DNA of 64,000 bases from Pseudomonadota bacterium (GTDB taxonomy: Bacteria > Pseudomonadota > Gammaproteobacteria > Burkholderiales > SG8-39): the NCBI GenBank assembly GCA_947455195.1, contig CANGMI010000007.1, positions 355,252 to 419,251 of the forward strand, written 5' to 3'. Made by a program: the position numbers and the translations under genes. Positions 53,874 through 62,600 of the stretch are shown here, piece after piece. The notes below the pieces were generated by a model. That model had not been told where the DNA came from, ran no database searches, and saw only the letters and a program-made list of their open reading frames with translations. Each line of letters begins with the position of its first letter. Within the stretch, counting starts at the first letter, position 1.

Positions 53874-54310
53874 CAGACATCGCAACCACACTCGCGCAGG
53901 CGCCGGCCTGCGGCGTCTTCCATCTGGCCTGCGAGCCCTACGAGATCGAGCGTGAAGCGAAGGCGGCCGGGCTTGCCTTCGCCAGGATGGACATTGGCCA
54001 TGTGCATCACAAGGAAGAGTTGCTGGGCCATTTCGCCACGGCCATGGCCTTCCCTGCCCATTTCGGCAAGAACTGGGACGCGCTGCATGACTGTCTCACC
54101 GATCTTTCCTGGTTGCCGGCGAGCGGATACGTGGTCGTTCTCGAGAAGTCCAAGCACTTTGGTGCGGGGCACCGGCATGACTTCGAGACTGCGATCGAAG
54201 TGCTCCGATCGATCGTCGATGCCTGGCGTTCGCAGGGCAAGCCTTTCTGGATGTTCATTCACGGTGCCCAGGGCTGGGATTCCGGCCTGCCGCGCTGGCC
54301 GGCAGCCTGA
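53870..54310 (+). CDS. Barstar-like ribonuclease inhibitor
   Basis: This 146-residue cytoplasmic protein contains the barstar fold: GLAFARMDIGHVHHKEELLGHFATAMAFPAHFGKNWDALHDCLTDLSWLPASGYVVVLE, with the FGKNWDALHDCL helix that blocks the barnase active site. It overlaps the ribonuclease gene by 4 nt (ATGA), so nuclease and inhibitor are made together. The N-terminal ~35 residues precede the core. It is expected to protect the cell from its own RNase before export. Confidence 0.9.
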   Translation: MTDIATTLAQAPACGVFHLACEPYEIEREAKAAGLAFARMDIGHVHHKEELLGHFATAMAFPAHFGKNWDALHDCLTDLSWLPASGYVVVLEKSKHFGAGHRHDFETAIEVLRSIVDAWRSQGKPFWMFIHGAQGWDSGLPRWPAA

Positions 54311-54360
54311 GTCGGCTTGCGATCGGTCCCGGGGGCGTTTGCCATGACGCGGAGCACAGC

Positions 54361-54867
54361 GTGAGCACGGACGCTCCCACGCCGCCTGCGCCTGCCTGGA
54401 AGATTCCGCGCTCGGTGCTGGTGGTGATCCACACGCTGGACCTGCAGGTGCTGATGATGGAGCGGGCCCGCCAGCCCGGTCTGTGGCAATCGGTGACTGG
54501 CAGCCTCGATCATCCCGACGAGGCACCGCGCGAGGCTGCCATTCGCGAGGTGCTCGAGGAAACCGGCATCGACGCGCGCGCTCATCGCCTGACCGACTGG
54601 CAGATCGAGAATCGCTACGAGATCTTCCCACGGTGGCGGGCGCGTTATGGTCCGGGTGTCACGATGAACACCGAGCATGTGTTCGGGCTGGCCCTCACTT
54701 CTCCCGTGGCCGTTCGCCTCGCGCCCGATGAGCATCTGGCGCACGAGTGGCTGCCTTGGAGTTCGGCGGCCGAGAAGTGCTTCTCCTGGTCGAACCGTGA
54801 TGCGATCCGGCTCCTGCCGGCGCGTCACGGCGAACGACCGGCGCGTCGCGACGGGCACTGGATGTAG
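54361..54867 (+). CDS. nudB: Dihydroneopterin triphosphate diphosphatase (Nudix)
   Basis: This 168-residue Nudix hydrolase has KIPRSVLVVIHTLDLQVLMMERARQPGLWQSVTGSLDHPDEAPREAAIREVLEETGI. The Nudix box is one residue longer than the textbook spacing in its first half, as I recall for betaproteobacterial NudB. It removes pyrophosphate from dihydroneopterin triphosphate in folate synthesis. It starts with GTG, preceded by GGAG. The substrate call rests on sequence and on the aspS neighbourhood. Confidence 0.9.
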   Translation: MSTDAPTPPAPAWKIPRSVLVVIHTLDLQVLMMERARQPGLWQSVTGSLDHPDEAPREAAIREVLEETGIDARAHRLTDWQIENRYEIFPRWRARYGPGVTMNTEHVFGLALTSPVAVRLAPDEHLAHEWLPWSSAAEKCFSWSNRDAIRLLPARHGERPARRDGHWM

Positions 54868-54879
54868 CGATCGGCGGCC

Positions 54880-55623
54880 ATGCAGATACGCATCGCCACG
54901 TTCAACATCCACAAGGGGTTCTCGCACTTCAATCTGCGTGTTGCCGTGCATGACATCCGCGAGCGCCTGCGCGCAGTCGATGCCGATGTGGTCTTCCTGC
55001 AGGAAGTGCAGGGCGGGCATCTGCTGCATCCGCAGCGCCATCCGGAGTGGCCGGCGCAACCCCAGCACGAGTTTCTGGCCGATTCGGTATGGCCGGCGTT
55101 CGCCTATGGGCGCAACTCGGTGTACGAGCACGGCCACCACGGCAACGCCATTCTGTCGCGCTATCCGATCGTGGCGGCCGACAACCTGGACATCTCCTCG
55201 CACCGCTTCGAGCGCAGGGGGCTGCTTCACTGCGAAATCGGATTGCCCGATGCGCGTGGCAGCCTGCATTGCCTGTGCGTGCACCTGGCACTCACCGAGC
55301 GAGGGCGGCATCATCAGATTGCAGCGCTGGTGGCGCGGGTTCGAGAGCATGTGCCCGACGGGGCGCCACTGGTCATTGCGGGCGATTTCAACGACTGGCG
55401 CGGGCGTGCCGGGCGGCAACTGATGCTTGCACTGGGGGTGCGTGAAGTCTTTGGCGAAGGCGGCGGGCGGGCAGCACGCAGTTTTCCGTCGACCTTGCCG
55501 GTGCTTCGCCTGGATCGGATCTACGTTCGGGGTCTGTCAATCCGGGGCGCCGCTGTCCATCATGGCCTGCGCTGGTCTCGGGTGTCCGATCACGCCCTGC
55601 TCACGGCGCAACTGGCACTCTGA
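54880..55623 (+). CDS. Endonuclease/exonuclease/phosphatase family protein
   Basis: This 247-residue EEP-fold protein has the metal and catalytic motifs: RIATFNIHKGF (Asn), DVVFLQEVQ (metal Glu), HHGNAILSRYPI, LHCLCVHLALTE (His), VIAGDFNDWRG (Asp/Asn) and VSDHALL (Asp-His). Relatives hydrolyse phosphodiesters in DNA, lipids or signalling molecules; the substrate is unknown. It starts 12 nt after nudB, forming one unit with it, and its last 23 bp overlap the convergent ComB-like gene. Confidence 0.9.
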   Translation: MQIRIATFNIHKGFSHFNLRVAVHDIRERLRAVDADVVFLQEVQGGHLLHPQRHPEWPAQPQHEFLADSVWPAFAYGRNSVYEHGHHGNAILSRYPIVAADNLDISSHRFERRGLLHCEIGLPDARGSLHCLCVHLALTERGRHHQIAALVARVREHVPDGAPLVIAGDFNDWRGRAGRQLMLALGVREVFGEGGGRAARSFPSTLPVLRLDRIYVRGLSIRGAAVHHGLRWSRVSDHALLTAQLAL

Positions 55624-56344
55624 CCAGTGCCCCGCCTTCGCGGCGCACGACGACATCGAGAATGCTGCATCGGCTGGCATGTTCGATCTCGGGCGCGAGG
55701 CCGCGCTGGGAGAAAAGGCGTCCGACGCGGCCCTCGAGCAGCGCCGTGAGTGGCGTACCGGCGCGATAGCCCATGCGCGCCGCTCGCGCCGCATCGGACA
55801 GGTCGGCGGCATTGTCAGTGGCGGTGGCGATGAGGTCGATGAAGCAGCCTGCCCCGTACCAGTCTTCCAGATTGAAGTGTCCGACCGAGCCTGAGCAGAC
55901 CACCACGATGCGCTGACCCGGATGCTGGTCGAGCACATGGCGCACCGTGCTTGCCGCGTTCAGGAGGGCGCCGGCATAGACATGCCTGGCGCCAGCGAGC
56001 CTCTCCAGGGCTACCGTGCCGTTGGTCGTGCTGTAGATGACATCGCGCCCGACAACGCCCCGTTCGATCAGCGCGAGTGGCGTCGGTGGTGCAAACCCTT
56101 GGATGGCGTCGGCGAGGTGCTCGCCGGCGAGCAGGAAACTGTCGGGTGCCCGATCACGGGCCAGATGGCGTGCAACGCGCGCATCGACCGCGGGCAGCAC
56201 CGAGCGCGCGCCGGCAGCCAGTGCCGCGACGATGGTCGAGGTGGCAAAGAGGATGTCCAGGACGATGAAGACGCGATCAGCGACCTGTTGCGGGTCGAGA
56301 TCTTCCTTGCGGGTCAGTACCTGGACTCGCGGATCAATGATCAT
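55601..56344 (-). CDS. 2-phosphosulfolactate phosphatase family protein (ComB-like)
   Basis: This 247-residue protein has the ComB signature residues: VFIVLDILFATSTIVAALAAGARSVLPA, LAGEHLADAIQGF, STTNGTVALERLAGA and VVVCSGSVGHFNLEDWYGAGCFIDL. Archaeal and some bacterial ComB dephosphorylate 2-phosphosulfolactate in coenzyme M synthesis; no other such gene is in the window, so another phospho-acid may be the substrate. Its start overlaps the MaoC-like stop by 4 nt. Confidence 0.85.
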   Translation of the reverse strand: MIIDPRVQVLTRKEDLDPQQVADRVFIVLDILFATSTIVAALAAGARSVLPAVDARVARHLARDRAPDSFLLAGEHLADAIQGFAPPTPLALIERGVVGRDVIYSTTNGTVALERLAGARHVYAGALLNAASTVRHVLDQHPGQRIVVVCSGSVGHFNLEDWYGAGCFIDLIATATDNAADLSDAARAARMGYRAGTPLTALLEGRVGRLFSQRGLAPEIEHASRCSILDVVVRREGGALVRVPVAP

Positions 56345-56838
56345 GCCTGCGGCGTGCTGGTGCGCTTCAGGAAGATGCTGTAGCCGGTCATCGTCATGAC
56401 CACTTCATCGCTCTGGTTGAACACATCCCAGCGATGAAGCACTGTCCCTCGGTCGGGTTTCGAGCGTGATTCGCGAGCCGATTCGACGGTCATGCGTACG
56501 CGAAGACGGTCCCCCGGGCGTACCGGGCGCAGCCACTTGAGTGATTCGAGCCCGGGCGAGGCGAGTCCGGCCGAGCGCAGCAGATAGGCGTCGCAGATGA
56601 GGCGCATCGTGATCGCGGTCGTCATGAATCCGCTTGCGATCACGCCGCCAAAAGGCCCGGCACGTGCCGCCTCGGGGTCGACGTGGAAGACCTGCGGGTC
56701 GTAGGCTCTGCCGAACTCCACGATCTGCGCTTCGGTGATGGTGGGGCCATCGATGTCGACTGTCAGGCCGGGTACGAAATCCTCGAAGGTGAGTTTTTCG
56801 CCCGGTGCGGTGGCTCTGAGCGTGGGCGACAGGGTCAT
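56341..56838 (-). CDS. MaoC-like hotdog dehydratase
   Basis: This 165-residue R-hydratase-type protein has TFEDFVPGLTVDIDGPTITEAQIVEFGRAYDPQVFHVDPEAARAGPFGGVIASGFMTTAITMRL, holding the Asp and His of the (R)-enoyl-CoA hydratase site (YDPQxxHxD), then LKWLRPVRPGDRLRVRMTV. It hydrates an acyl-CoA in the cytoplasm. It is coupled to the ComB-like gene by an ATGA overlap and has a perfect TATAAT upstream. Confidence 0.9.
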   Translation of the reverse strand: MTLSPTLRATAPGEKLTFEDFVPGLTVDIDGPTITEAQIVEFGRAYDPQVFHVDPEAARAGPFGGVIASGFMTTAITMRLICDAYLLRSAGLASPGLESLKWLRPVRPGDRLRVRMTVESARESRSKPDRGTVLHRWDVFNQSDEVVMTMTGYSIFLKRTSTPQA

Positions 56839-56868
56839 CTCGAGGGCACTCCATCACAGGGAAACCGG

Positions 56869-56874
56869 ATTATA
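56869..56874 (-). promoter_or_regulatory. Candidate -10 box (TATAAT) for the MaoC-ComB pair
   Basis: Perfect TATAAT on the minus strand, 30 nt before the MaoC-like ATG. No good -35 is found. A TAGAAT at 56890-56895 on the plus strand may serve the divergent gene. Confidence 0.45.
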
Positions 56875-56949
56875 GGGGGGCACCCGCCGTAGAATGATGG
56901 CATCGACACTCCGAGGCGCTGCGGCGCTCACGCTCCGAGGCAACCCAAC

Positions 56950-57519
56950 GTGGATGAGATCGTTCGTCGTGCCATGGCGCGCTGGCCGGATGTGCCCGAC
57001 TGCCATGGCTGGTTGCGTCTCGATGCGCGTGGCGTCTGGTGGGTTGCCGATGCGAAGGGGCAATTCGAGCGTATCGTGCACGAGGCGCTGATGGCCTACA
57101 TCGGGCGCAATTACCAGGCTGACGACCGCGGGCGTTACTTCTTCCAGAACGGGCCCCAGCGGGTCTGGGTCGCGCTTGACTACACCCCGCATGTCTATCG
57201 GCTCTCCGATGACATGACCCGGCTTGTCTCCCATGCCGATTCGCGCGAGGCCGGGGAGCCGATCCGGCTCATCGTCGACGATGCCGGCTCGATCGTGGTC
57301 GACTGCAGTCCCGGCCCCGGCGTCATCCTCGATCGGGATCTTGCCGGGTTCGTCGACATGCTCACCGACATCCACGACGCTGCGGTGGAGCCTGCCGAGT
57401 TGCTTGCCGGGTCCGTTCTGACGGTGCGCCTGTTTGGCGTCGAAGTGGCCGTCTTTCGCGAAGCGCGCAGTCGGGTGCCGGCTCTCCTCGGCTTCGATCC
57501 GGCACCGAGGCCGGATTGA
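56950..57519 (+). CDS. Conserved betaproteobacterial protein of unknown function (DUF family)
   Basis: This 189-residue soluble protein starts with GTG (preceded by GAGG) and the recognisable opening MDEIVRRAMARWPDVPDCHGWLRLDARGVWWVAD. It continues VHEALMAYIGRNYQADDRGRYFFQNGPQRVWVALDYTPHVYRL. I have seen this type of protein in many betaproteobacteria but am not sure of its DUF number, and no function is known to me. There is no signal peptide, no membrane segment and no metal motif. It diverges from the MaoC-like gene and converges on the alkaline phosphatase. Confidence 0.82.
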   Translation: MDEIVRRAMARWPDVPDCHGWLRLDARGVWWVADAKGQFERIVHEALMAYIGRNYQADDRGRYFFQNGPQRVWVALDYTPHVYRLSDDMTRLVSHADSREAGEPIRLIVDDAGSIVVDCSPGPGVILDRDLAGFVDMLTDIHDAAVEPAELLAGSVLTVRLFGVEVAVFREARSRVPALLGFDPAPRPD

Positions 57520-57555
57520 CGGGCAGTATCTCCGGGCGCCGCCGTCCAAGAGCGG

Positions 57556-59622
57556 TCAGCGCGGAACCCCCGACACCGCCTGCATGATGCGAAAGAACAC
57601 GTCGGTGTTGTCCATCACGCCCGAGAAGAGCGATGCACCGCGGCCGGTCGCAGACAGCGGCACGTCGGAGCCGGTATGCACGGCGACCGCATCCTCGACC
57701 TGTCCGCTCAGTCGTACCCCCGCGCGGGCGTCACGCTCCATCGCGCTCGCCGGGTAGTTGGACAGCGGGGGAACGCCTGCAAAGGGCTGCAGGGGATCGC
57801 GCAACGGCACCGGGTTGGTGATCCAGTCTTCGCTGCGATCGGCATTGGCGGCGTAGCCGATGAGCAGGCGACGATCGACGTCCGTGGTTTCAGGGTAGCC
57901 ATCGGCAGCCATCGTGTATTGCGGAAACCCGGCTCGTTCGTAGGTGCCGACCACCCCATTGCGCAGTCCGCCTGCGGCCGCCGCGTCGGTGCCGGGTAGA
58001 CCGGCCGCCCGGGCGTCCGCGGCTGCGCGGGCGCGTTCGACCAGCGCGGCATGGCCGAGTCTTGATGCACCGATGATGTTGGCACCACCGGTCTCATGGT
58101 CGGCCGTCACGATGACCAGCGTGTCAGGGTGGCGTGCTGCGTAGCGCTGAGCCACCGCCACCGCTCGATCGAACTCGATCGTGTCGAGAATCCAGCGCTC
58201 GCTGTCCATGTTGTGCGCCTGCTTGTCGATCGAGGCGCCCTCGACCATCAGCAGGAAGCCCTTGCGCGATTTCTCGAGCGCGGTCAGGGCCGCTGTCGTC
58301 ATCTCGTCGAGCATCGGCTGGTCGGTGAAGTTCAGCCCCTCGGCAGGCACGCCGAAGTCGGCCGTGACCCCTGCGGGTTCGCCACGTGCGATGGCCCGTC
58401 GACCGTTGATCTTGTCCAGAGCAACATTCATGTTGGTCAGCGCAAAGAGACCCAGCAGGGGTTGTCCGGGCACCAGGCCCGATAGCTCGGAACGCGTGGC
58501 GGCATACCGCCATCCGCTCGCCACGACCTCGCCGATGAGGTTGCGCTCGGGGTCGAGGCGGCCCGGCGCTGCACCCCAGCCGGCTACCAGGTCGGGCGGC
58601 AGCCGGTAATCGTTGCTCGTGCTGCGGCTCGAGCCATTGGAGGGCGTGCTGCGCGCCTCGCCTTGCCCGACATTGGGAAGAAACCACTTGCGACCCCCGC
58701 CCATCAGCACGTGCAGGCCGGTGAGCGCGCGATCATCGAAGAACTGGTCTGCAATGCCCGTGCCGGCGCCCCGGTTCGCCGTGTGCACCGCCATGGCCGC
58801 CGGTGTGGCGTCAAATACGTCGGCCGTAGTCACGATGCCCAGATCGGTGCCACGCGTGCGGCGCAGATACTCGGAGAGGTACTCGACCCGCGGATTGTCA
58901 AAGGGGTCGACGGTGTCGTCGGGGAAGACCCCTTCCTGGTTGTTGGCTGCCTTGTTGCCGGTCACGTAGTTGGACATGCCGGGCGAGGAATCGGTGACGA
59001 TCGAGTCGAGCGAGGCGGTCATCACCATGCCGGTGACCGGGAAGGTGTCCATCGCAAGCTGCCCGCGGGCCTTGCCCTGCGTGATGCCACGCGACATGAT
59101 GCGTGCGGCGGTGCGGTGGGCAATGCCCATGCCGTCGCCCACCATGATGATGATGTTGCGTGCCTTCAGGGCCCCCGGGGTAAGCGCCACCACTTCGAAG
59201 TTGCCATGCGCCACGCTGCTCTCGCCCTGACTGTCGGTGACCTCGACGCGCAGTTCGTGGATGCCCGCTTGATGAACGCTGTGCGCCCGCACCGTGGCAA
59301 CGACCGATTGTGGGGCCAGGCCCTTCACGAGCCCGTCGGTATAGCGGGCGACTGGCGCAGTCAGTTCCCTGCCGTCGATGCGAAAGCGTATCGATGTGAT
59401 CGACCGCCCTTCGTCGGGCTGAATCGTTGCCTGAAGATCAAAACGCTGTCCGGGCAGGAAGCGCGAGATCATCGGCGTCGCTGCTCCACTGGAGAAGCGT
59501 TCACTGGGCGGGGTCAGGCGAGTGATGCGAGGCGCGGCGCTGGCCGTCGCCACCGAGGCGAGGAGGCAGGCGGCCAGCATCACCTGGACGGAACGGAGAA
59601 CGCGGGGGCGGGAATCGAGCAT
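57556..59622 (-). CDS. Alkaline phosphatase family protein, secreted
   Basis: This 688-residue protein has a signal peptide (VLRSVQVMLAACLLASVATASAAP). A ~110-residue beta-rich N-terminal domain follows (ISRFLPGQRFDLQATIQPDEG, IHELRVEVTDSQGE). The alkaline phosphatase domain begins at RNIIIMVGDGMGIAHRTAARI (metal Asp), with the nucleophile Ser in SIVTDSSPGMSNYVTGNKAANNQ, metal residues in LMVEGASIDKQAHNMD and VIVTADHETGGANI, and a C-terminal His near VAVHTGSDVPL. It would release phosphate from esters outside the cytoplasm and may be type II secretion cargo (inference). It starts 44 nt after the stop of the large oxidoreductase gene. Confidence 0.92.
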   Translation of the reverse strand: MLDSRPRVLRSVQVMLAACLLASVATASAAPRITRLTPPSERFSSGAATPMISRFLPGQRFDLQATIQPDEGRSITSIRFRIDGRELTAPVARYTDGLVKGLAPQSVVATVRAHSVHQAGIHELRVEVTDSQGESSVAHGNFEVVALTPGALKARNIIIMVGDGMGIAHRTAARIMSRGITQGKARGQLAMDTFPVTGMVMTASLDSIVTDSSPGMSNYVTGNKAANNQEGVFPDDTVDPFDNPRVEYLSEYLRRTRGTDLGIVTTADVFDATPAAMAVHTANRGAGTGIADQFFDDRALTGLHVLMGGGRKWFLPNVGQGEARSTPSNGSSRSTSNDYRLPPDLVAGWGAAPGRLDPERNLIGEVVASGWRYAATRSELSGLVPGQPLLGLFALTNMNVALDKINGRRAIARGEPAGVTADFGVPAEGLNFTDQPMLDEMTTAALTALEKSRKGFLLMVEGASIDKQAHNMDSERWILDTIEFDRAVAVAQRYAARHPDTLVIVTADHETGGANIIGASRLGHAALVERARAAADARAAGLPGTDAAAAGGLRNGVVGTYERAGFPQYTMAADGYPETTDVDRRLLIGYAANADRSEDWITNPVPLRDPLQPFAGVPPLSNYPASAMERDARAGVRLSGQVEDAVAVHTGSDVPLSATGRGASLFSGVMDNTDVFFRIMQAVSGVPR

Positions 59623-59666
59623 GGTGAAAGGAGCACTCCGGAGGCGGCTGATCCGCCTATCTTCGC

Positions 59667-62600
59667 TCAGGCAGATGACATGTGGGAGACCGGTGACGAG
59701 GGCGCCGGCACGGTATCGGCCTCGAGTCGTTCCAGCAGGTCATGCCAACGTACCCGGGCCGCCTCGATGGAGCGGGCTTTCACATGCCCGTAGCCGCGAA
59801 TGCTCTCTGGTACGGCAGCGATCTGCGCGATCTGTGCGCTGGCGGCCGGTGAGAGGTGCGGGAGAACGCCGAGGATCAGCGCTTCATAGTCGTTGGCGAG
59901 TTGACGTTCCATGCGCCGTTCGGCCGTGTGGCCGAAGAGGTCGAACCAGGTGCCTCTCACGCCGCGCAGCGCTGCCAGGACCTTGAATCCGGTCATGAGC
60001 CATTGCCCGAAGCTCGACTTGCGTGCGATGCCCGATACCGGGTCGGGCCGATTGAAGATCGGAGGTGCCAGGTGAAACCGCAGCCGGTAGCCGGGCTCGA
60101 ACCGCTCGTCGAGCCAGGCGCGAAAATCGGGCGAAGCGTGCAGTCGTGCCACCTCGTATTCATCCTTCACGGCCAGCAGCTTTGCGTAGTTTCGTGCGAC
60201 GGCGATCGTGACTCGGGTCTCGCCGGTGGCGCCTGCTTCCGCCCTGCGCACCGTGTCGACCAGTGCAAGGTAGCGCTGCACCACACGAGCGCCTTGCCAC
60301 TGACGCAGGTGATCGGTGCGAGCGGCAATCACGCTGTCGAGGTCCTCGGTGCGCGCACGGTGCAGGGTAATGGCCTGGGGCGTGATCGCGATTCGGGTGA
60401 CCGCCTGCAGGTCATGGGCGGCGCAACGCCCCCAGCGGAATGCCGCCTGGTTCATGGTGATGGCAACGCCATTGAGCCCGATCGCGGCTTCGATCGCCTC
60501 GGATGAGAGTGGAATCAGCCCTTTCTGGGTGGCGTAGCCCAGCATGAAGAGGTTGGTGGCGATGGCGTCGCCGAGCAGTGCACTGGCCAGGCGTTGCGCG
60601 TCCACCTGCCACAGTCGGTCGGCACCGAGTGCCTCGGCAAGGCGGACATCGATCTGCGCCTGCGGAAACGCCCAGTCGCGGTCCTGCGTGAAGGCCGCGG
60701 TCGGTGTCTGGGCACGGTTGATCACCGCCGCGGTCCGTCCATGCTCGATCTTCGACAGGCATTCTGCCCCGGCGGTGGTGACGGCGTCGCAGCCGATGAT
60801 GGCGTCGGCGCCGGCCGTGGCTACTCGTGTTGCATGCAGGCTGTCGGCGTCATGTGCGATGCGGACGAAGGACATCACGGCGCCATTCTTCTGCGACATG
60901 CCGGCCACATCGAGCACCGTGACGCTCTTGCCCTCCAGATGCGCGGCCATGCCGATCACCTGTCCCACGGTGACCACCCCCGTTCCGCCGATGCCGGTGA
61001 CAACGATGCCGAAGGGCTGTCGGAGTTCGGGCGTCCGGGGCACGGGCAAGTCCGCCATGAGACGCGCGAGCGCGGCGCCTGCCGAATCGGCGCGGCCCGG
61101 ATCATCGGCTGATGCCGGTCGGGTCTTCGCCTCCGGGGCGCGCAGTTTCGCCCCTTCGAGCGTCACGAAACTCGGGCAGAAGCCCTTGATGCACGACTCG
61201 TCCTTGTTGCAGGAGGAAGCGTTGATCTGACGCTTGCGACCCAGTGGGGTCTCGACCGGTTCGATCGCCACGCAGTTGGACTGCACGCCGCAATCGCCGC
61301 AGCCCTCGCAGACCGCTTCATTGATGACGACGCGCCGATCGGGGTCGGCAAAGGTGCCACGCTTGCGCCGTCGCCGCTTCTCGGCGGCGCAGGTCTGGTC
61401 GTAGACGAGAACCGATGTGCCGACATGCTCGCGCAGTTGCCTCTGGACGGCATCGAGGTCGTCGCGATGGTGGATCGTGACACCCGGTGCGAAATCGGCG
61501 TCGCCCGGGTACTTGTCGGGCTCATCGGTCACGACGGCAATCCGGTCGACCCCCTCGGCGGCAACCTGACGCGTCACTTGCGGGACACTCAGCGGACCAT
61601 CCACCGACTGCCCGCCGGTCATGGCGACTGCGTCGTTGAAGAGGATCTTGTAGGTGATGCGCAGCCTCACGGCGGCAGCCGCGCGAATTGCGAGGATGCC
61701 CGAGTGAAAGTAGGTGCCATCGCCGATGTTGGCAAATACGTGCGGGGTATCGCTGAAGGGAGCCTGACCCAGCCAGGCGGCACCCTCGCAGCCCATGTGG
61801 CTGAAGGTCGCGGTGTCGCGGTCCATCCACTGCACCATGTAGTGACAGCCGATGCCAGCGAGCGCTCGACTGCCTTCGGGCACCTGGGTGCTCGAGTTGT
61901 GCGGGCATCCGGCGCAAAACCAGGGCAGCCGGGCAATCTCCCCCGCGCTGCGCGCCGCGAGCGCTTCCTCACGCGCCACCGCCTCCAGGCGTTCCTGGAT
62001 GCGGGGAGACTGGTGCCAGGGGCTGATGACCTCCGCGATGACGCGCGCCACCAGACCGGGCGAGAGTTCGCCACCGGAGGGCATCAGTCGCCGGGACGAT
62101 GGCGTGCCGTCGGGACCGGGTGCGGCAAACTTGCCGGTCACGCGCGGCCGTTCGGCGTCGGGCAGGTGATAGAGCAGGTCCTTCAGTTGCGGTTCGACCA
62201 GGGGGCGCTTTTCCTCGATGACCAGCACCTGCTCCAGGCCTCGACAGAATGCGAGGATGCCTTCGGGTTCGAGCGGCCAGGGCATCGCCACCTTGTAGAG
62301 AGAAATGCCCAGCTGCGTCCCGAGTACTTCGTCGATGCCCAGATCGTCCAGGGCCTGGCGCAGGTCTGCCCAGGCCTTGCCGGTGGCGACGATGCCGAGG
62401 CGGGCGCGCGGTGCCGGCCAGACCGGGTGGTCGAGCCGGTTCGCGCGGGCATAGGCCAGAACGGCAGCCAGCTTGTCATGGTAGAGCCGCTGCTCCTGCT
62501 CGACGAAGCCGGTGATTTCGGGCCAGCGGATGTTGAGCCCACCCGGCGGCAGGCCGTGTCGGTCGGGCAGTTGCGGCGTGACCCGGCCTGGGTCGAGTTG

